This document shows, piece after piece, positions 59,359 to 64,000 of a DNA stretch of 64,000 nucleotides (the first letter of the stretch is position 1; every line of letters begins with the position of its first letter). A model generated the notes under the pieces. It did not search any database. It was not told the origin of the DNA and worked only from the letters and a program-made list of their open reading frames with translations. The stretch lies in assembly GCA_013433145.1 (NCBI GenBank), contig CM024172.1:1734501-1798500 (forward strand), in the 5' to 3' direction. This stretch comes from Ascaris suum (lineage: Eukaryota; Nematoda; Chromadorea; Rhabditida; Ascarididae). Position numbers and translations under genes: made by a program.

Positions 59359-62062
59359 CTTTCTTCTTCTCTAAACGAAACGAATAAAGGAAGAAAAATC
59401 GGACTTCTCTGCAACAGGCTTCACTTAAATCAGCGGATATGCAACCCATCATATGGCTACAAACAGGCTTAGCCAAGTCTCAATTAAGCAAACATGGTTA
59501 AAACTCGAGCAACATAGCTGCAAAAATTTGTCTATGGAAAAACTTGAAATGCGGAACCATATAGCCTTAAACTATAGCCAGCAAAATCGACGAACGGTAA
59601 GATTCTATAGATCGTAACACATGATGACATGACAGCAATTAAACTGTAAACAAAATATGCTAACACACAAACAATTGGTATCGGCTATATTTCATTATCA
59701 TAGATCCGTCATATTAGACGTTGTCTTCGCAATATATGAACAATGCTCGACCTCAACCTAGCCAGCTGGATCTTTTGAGGCGTATTTCGAGATCAATGAG
59801 ACAAAAACAGCATCAACCTTGATAGTTCGTGCAAAGATGCGTCGCATGTCGCCGATACGTGCTCTCGTTTTGCATTGAGGACATTTCGCGTTCTTTTCAG
59901 TACGAATCCACCTCTCTATACAACATTGCCCAAAGATATGGCCACATTTCAGACACACTAACCTTCAATTTCACAACCACATCGATTACATCACTTCGCA
60001 AAGATTTCATAAAGGGGTCACTAGTAAAACAAATTAAGGATAAGGACGACAATTGAAGCATCGGCATATCATCCCTGTGCCTTACACTGCTTCCAGCGCT
60101 CCGACCTAATCATTCAGAATTGCCTACCTCTGTCCACAAACTTACTGCAAATAAATAATAGGCTGGTACACGTAACATTGCGACGCGGAGAGAGGACTTG
60201 AAGTTAGCTATTTGCTTCCTCCCCACCCCCCCCCCCCTCCCTCACTCCTCTGGATAGGCTAATCACAAATATTTACTGCGTACCAAAAGCGCTTTAATAA
60301 AGAGCCATCAAAAAACGAATGAAAAACAACTGCGATAACTTAGCAGATATCGTAAACCTAATAAACAGGATAATCGTCATCATTGAGCCAACCAAATGGA
60401 AATCGATATGTTACTCTTCGAATATTCATTTTAGATGACTGTGTAAATATATGAACAAGAGCCTAAATAATGATCCTTTATTTTAAAAAAAATGTTGCCC
60501 ATTTCTGTTTATTCTCCTCATCCCCTCGATCATTCCTTATGCGACCGAAATAATCACGCTAAGCTAAGCTAACCTAAACAATTATTTCATACCAATTACG
60601 AAGAAAAATCGATCAATAATGTTCTTCAGTACCACATTTAAAAGTTATTTCATTTTAAAAGCTTTCAAAAAAAAAAAAAGATCATGATGCGTTTTGCGAA
60701 TATCATTCATTCAATCAATGCTTTACTAAGAACAATAAAGCATAGAAAATAAAAAAAATAATATATTCCATTTCGACGTATAAAATTGCCTATTTATTTA
60801 TGAATTTCACGTTTCTATATCTACTCAAAAATTTAATGAATCGATTAAAATTCACGCTTCATTACTTCTTATTCCACGATCTTCGCATTTTATTTCATCT
60901 ATTCGTTTATCGTATTTCTTATCATTCAATATTTTCATGACAATAGAGGCAGATAATCTTACCTATGTGCACCGGCATTTGTATATTCTTCGAAGCATAT
61001 CGAGCAGCAATTCCCTTCATCATCCTCGGCAATTACTGCAATTAATAATAAAAATAAAAATAAAATTGGGATCAAACTAAAATTTCTAAAATAAGTTGGA
61101 GCATAAGTTTATTTTCTAATATCGCAACTCTTTAACCTTGTAATAACTGCGACACGAATAAATGCCTCTCAACGATAATATTTTGATAGGCGAACTGAAT
61201 ACGAGATGAGGTTTGAATTAAGTATTAACATCTATATTCATACTACTCTATTATTCAAGAATAAATGCTGGAAAAAAAAAACAACTAACGTGTATTATCA
61301 TCGATTTTTCCATCTCTTTTACGTCTCTTTTTGCTCAACGGTTCAGTATCTTCTTCACCACCACTACTGAGTACAGCACGACGTTGAGCATCGTTTGGCC
61401 GGGTTGGTGCATTCTTAAATACATAAAACACATGATAACATATCCAAAAAGAAGATCAAGATCCTTTATTGTAACTTTGGAATCATACTGGACCCCTCAT
61501 CAAGCGCACTAGAATACCTGGAAAAGGTATAGTTGTACGCAAATTGAGCTAGTTATTCTCATGAAACAGCTAATAACAACTTTTTAAAAGAACGATTCCT
61601 ATCTAAAAAGACAAGCTGCCGCTGAAAGAAGCGGAAGTGGCAAGGTGTTGGAAGGTGTCATTCGCTGGGTTTCTTCCAGATGCTGCAAATTTCGCATAAA
61701 ATCAGTACAACTCTATTCTACAAATGACCTATCAGCAAATAGAAGAACGCAATTACTAGTCTACATCGAACATCACTAACATTGATACATAGTATCTCGA
61801 ATATGTCATAAGAGTGGGGATCGGTAATGATCTAAACACTTACCTCATCAGATACATCACCTGTATCATCCGAATATGACGTATCCTCGAGAAAGATTCT
61901 ACGAGTATGACGTCTTGTATTTGAGCTTATCGATGATGTATCACTCATTTCCGCTGTTTCCGAGTCATCACCGATCACTATGATATCTCCAAAATTTGCA
62001 TCATCACCATTCATTAATGAGGCCATCAATTTGCTTACATTCGGTGTGCCCACTGAAATCAT
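55414..62062 (-). CDS. rfwd-3: RFWD3 orthologue: RING finger and WD40 E3 ubiquitin ligase
   Basis: E3 ligase of the RFWD3 family, which ubiquitinates RPA at stalled forks and acts in DNA-damage and interstrand-crosslink repair in animals (nuclear). Exons: 62062-61844, 61413-61290, 61035-60963, 59962-59818, 59123-58987, 58644-58617 (tentative), 58573-58394, 58015-57885, 57715-57612, 57106-56921, 56334-56084, 55608-55414. All joins are in phase, about 590 residues (human 774). Order: acidic Ser/Asp N-terminus, basic KKRRKR, RING (CSICFEE, LVCLKCGHIFGQCC, CPQC), RRIFARTIK, a coiled coil (ELEELRESNKAYKAENDRL), then degenerate WD40 blades including RLVLSTGEDRTL, GWSCCWLSDNEVLVGLVNGR, DSFVVSFAPDERHLTTR and IWLFDDDARKL. 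The RING Cys/His residues seen are intact. The 186-nt exon ends in a non-canonical GC donor. The N-terminus is shorter than in vertebrates; an extra 5' exon is possible because TTTCAG lies right after the ATG. Confidence 0.9.
58645..58760 (-). other. Possible extension of RFWD3 exon 6
   Basis: The minus frame upstream of the 28-nt exon is open and protein-like (EMVESGVDKVKAESLFPVIN). Its phase does not match the coiled-coil exon with any acceptor I could find. It is either a larger or alternative exon or chance coding-like intron sequence. Confidence 0.3.
59307..59358. repeat. (CA)n microsatellite
   Basis: About 50 bp of CA dinucleotide in the RFWD3 intron between the RING and coiled-coil exons. 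The Cys-Val and Thr-His open frames across it are artefacts. Confidence 0.97.
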
Positions 62063-62689
62063 TGGGCACCTTCATAACAACAATAATCATAAGCAATAAG
62101 ACTTGTGCTAGGACACCGATATGATTTCGACAAACAAAATTAGATATTAAATATATAACAGAAAATAATATGAAATAATGCCTTACTTATGCGTATATAT
62201 TTGTATATATCGGCTCATCCGGAATTCTCAACTTTTGAGTCATTTAAACAAATATGCGAAATTTTCTGATAAAATCTAGTGATAAGAAAATATCCAGTAC
62301 ATGACTTCAAGTCCAATTCATCTGCAGTTATTCATTGTGGGATTTTTTCGACCGTCCCGTCTGCTTAAAAAGTTTCACTGAAAATTGAAAAAGACAAAAT
62401 AAAATCTTCACTTTATCCATCCGATTGTTAATTCTAACCTTTTAGATAAGAGTAGATTTTTTTTTTTGCAACCATTAAGAATAAAATAGAAATCTAATGG
62501 GCATAAAAAAAAACTGCAAAGCTTTTCTAATTTTAAAGCAGCAAATTCTGCAATTCTAGTGATTCCTCAGCTGCAAGTACCACAGATAGACACGTATATA
62601 CATAGTGCTTCTCTGTAAATTTCCAGCATCTCGTCAACGAGTTGCTGTTGTATCGTAAGCAATTATTTCTGCACTGCAATCACTCGTTT
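62063..62689. promoter_or_regulatory. Spacer between the upstream minus-strand gene and RFWD3
   Basis: About 630 bp, AT-rich. A pyrimidine tract ending in CAATTTTCAG (minus strand, near 62378-62387) could be a trans-splice or 5'-UTR acceptor for RFWD3. The spacing is larger than the roughly 100 bp typical of C. elegans operons, so co-transcription of the two is uncertain. Confidence 0.35.
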
Positions 62690-63886
62690 TTAGTATGATC
62701 CCACGATCTGTCCTATCAACAGCTCCACCAGCTTCGCAAGATCCTCCGCGGAAACGCCTAACGCAACCTTCCTTGGAAGCAAAATTCGTTCGGCGGATGC
62801 AGCAGTCGACAGGAGCGAAGGATGGCCGCCTCCGAGTAAACAGGCTCCAGGACAGGAAGTGCAAGTGTAACATTTTTGATTTCAGTTAGTCGAAAATTAG
62901 CATTAGTCGACATGATTCAACGAATCAACAACAGCCCCTCAACATCTCTCCTCAGGTGAGGATCTGCGAATGGCTTGCTCTTCTTCCACCTTTTTCTGAA
63001 CTCGAAGTTGAGCAGTATTCCACGAGGAAATATTTTACCGCTTCATGAGATCACACCATCCCATCCTCGTTCACTGTCAAGATAAGCCGCCTGTCCGTCC
63101 GAAAAAGATCCGAAAAGTACATCACAATGTAAATTAAATCCAGACCTGAGCATCCCACATTGACGTGTGTTTCATGCCCAGATGCATAATAACCTCAACA
63201 ATTATAGTCCCTCTCCCAAAATCGTTTGGGCTTTTAATAGCTTTCTCAGGTTAATCTCGTTAGGTGCGCATATTTCTGAAGGAAAAAAAGGCATGCCAAA
63301 TGCATATGAGCACTTTGCACTGAAATGAAGTTGAAAAAAAAAAAACGTCTCAACGCTTCAAGATTAATCACCAACACTCCCGCAAATAAAATTTCACCGA
63401 GCTCTTCACACCGTGACACTTTGCACACTTCTCAGTGAAATATCAAGTCTATAGCAAAGCTCCAATTATATTTCCTCAAAACTTTGATTTAATCTCCTCT
63501 TTCCAACAGTTTGTTTATATTTCCTTATGGCTGTGTTATGTCTACATACTCGTCATAGCAGCTATATTCGACAGTTTCAACATGCTAACCATTCAAACTA
63601 ATTGCATCTGCTCGTTTAGTACCGATAACACTGACAAAAAATATCACACCTTCTAAGCCACCCTCCCCACCGGACTATGACTAGTCCCCAACATCCTCTC
63701 CACCACCCCGACTCGAGCCACCCGAGATGCAATAGGTGAAATATTTTACCCGTCAAACACTGGCACAAATCCAATACCATTATATATGGAAAAATCATTG
63801 TCGGATTCGACTCTAACAATACGCTCGAATATTTGAAAATTGCGTGCAAACGTTGCAGGTGGTTGCAAATTGGAATAAATCAGCTT
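62690..63886 (-). CDS. Unrecognised gene, 3' part (5' end beyond the right edge)
   Basis: Not recognised. Exons in gene order: 63886-63750, 63090-63057, 62995-62944 and 62844-62690 (stop TAA), joined in phases 2, 0 and 1. The translation is convincing: KLIYSNLQPPATFARNFQIF, then ERIVRVESDNDFSIYNGIGF, VPVFDGRLILTVNEDGM, KKVEEEQAIRRSSPEER, then ASAERILLPRKVALGVSAED and LAKLVELLIGQIVGSY. Features are mixed charge, a short Glu/Lys-rich helix and a C-terminal amphipathic helix; no membrane segment. Donors are GTAAAA, GTGTGA and GTTGAG; the last acceptor (CCTGGAG) is weak and could be shifted. The first listed exon starts at an acceptor, so coding exons continue to the right of 64000 or in the last 114 bp. 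The opposite-strand frame from ATG 62695 was considered and rejected. Confidence 0.55.
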
Positions 63887-63934
63887 CTAAGTATTGACGA
63901 CGGTCATCAATTCAATAGAATGCTACTGGTTGTG

Positions 63935-63958
63935 GGGGGCGGGGGGGGGGGGGGAGGG
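63935..63958. repeat. Poly-G tract (G-quadruplex candidate)
   Basis: GTGGGGGGCGGGGGGGGGGG followed by GGGAGGGG, one of several G/C homopolymer tracts in the window. Confidence 0.85.
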
Positions 63959-64000
63959 GAAGAGGTCAATTGTAGCGTTGGTCATATCCACTAAGCCTGA

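Noticed and set aside
59195..59476. Cys-Val and Thr-His ORFs
   Set aside because: Produced by the (CA)n microsatellite in an RFWD3 intron.
62695..62889. Plus-strand 64-codon ORF (MIPRSVLSTAPPASQDPP) preceded by TTTTTAG, like a trans-spliced gene start
   Set aside because: The minus strand of the same segment completes a four-exon, phase-consistent gene; the plus frame has no compatible second exon without an early stop.
63345..63430. Minus frame RCEELGEILFAGVLVINLEALRR and a CAKCHG word resembling a heme-binding motif
   Set aside because: The phases do not fit the neighbouring exons of the 62690 gene and CxxCH is in a different short frame; probably chance.

Overview
The window is nuclear DNA of an invertebrate eukaryote, most likely a parasitic nematode. 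It is AT-rich, with genes cut into short phase-matched exons by introns from about 50 bp to several kb. There are many (AT)n, (TTTA)n and poly-G/C tracts, and one gene is a small divergent 7TM receptor of the type nematodes carry. AT content and intron size would fit a clade III (spirurid/filarial) worm, but that is inference. Nothing is bacterial, no operon-phage-CRISPR structure was seen, and no tRNA or rRNA could be supported. Exon models were built by hand: acceptor and donor sites, reading-phase continuity, and remembered similarity to animal protein families.

Left part (1-14.6 kb): two divergent genes. On the minus strand, running off the left edge, is the N-terminal part of the spliceosomal DEAD-box helicase DDX46/Prp5. 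It is complete except for one base missing in a conserved helicase motif. On the plus strand (6994-14469) is a complete 10-exon orthologue of the Rab GTPase-activating protein TBC1D13.

Middle (14.6-44 kb): mostly non-coding. It holds a minus-strand gene of unknown function with widely spaced small exons that share phase 1 (18671-30041), a complete 6-exon SDR dehydrogenase of the retinol/hydroxysteroid type (31347-35680, minus), a tentative 4-exon minus gene (36974-38067), a tandem repeat behind a TATA-like box (about 39.8-40.2 kb), and two 3' exons of a tentative plus-strand gene (42069-42325).

Right part (44-64 kb): a complete 6-exon 7TM receptor gene on plus (44471-50177). A minus-strand run follows: the 3' part of an unrecognised gene (62690 to the right edge), a complete 12-exon orthologue of the RING/WD40 ubiquitin ligase RFWD3 (55414-62062), a 70-residue single-TM protein whose ATG overlaps the RFWD3 stop (51650-55420), and a 101-codon two-TM ORF (51264-51569). 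The spacing suggests a nematode operon. DDX46 acts in splicing, RFWD3 in RPA/replication-stress signalling, TBC1D13 in Rab35 trafficking; they share no pathway. I did not find a convincing new multi-gene system. The most notable items are the overlapping start, the GC-AG intron and frameshift, and several unrecognised multi-exon genes.
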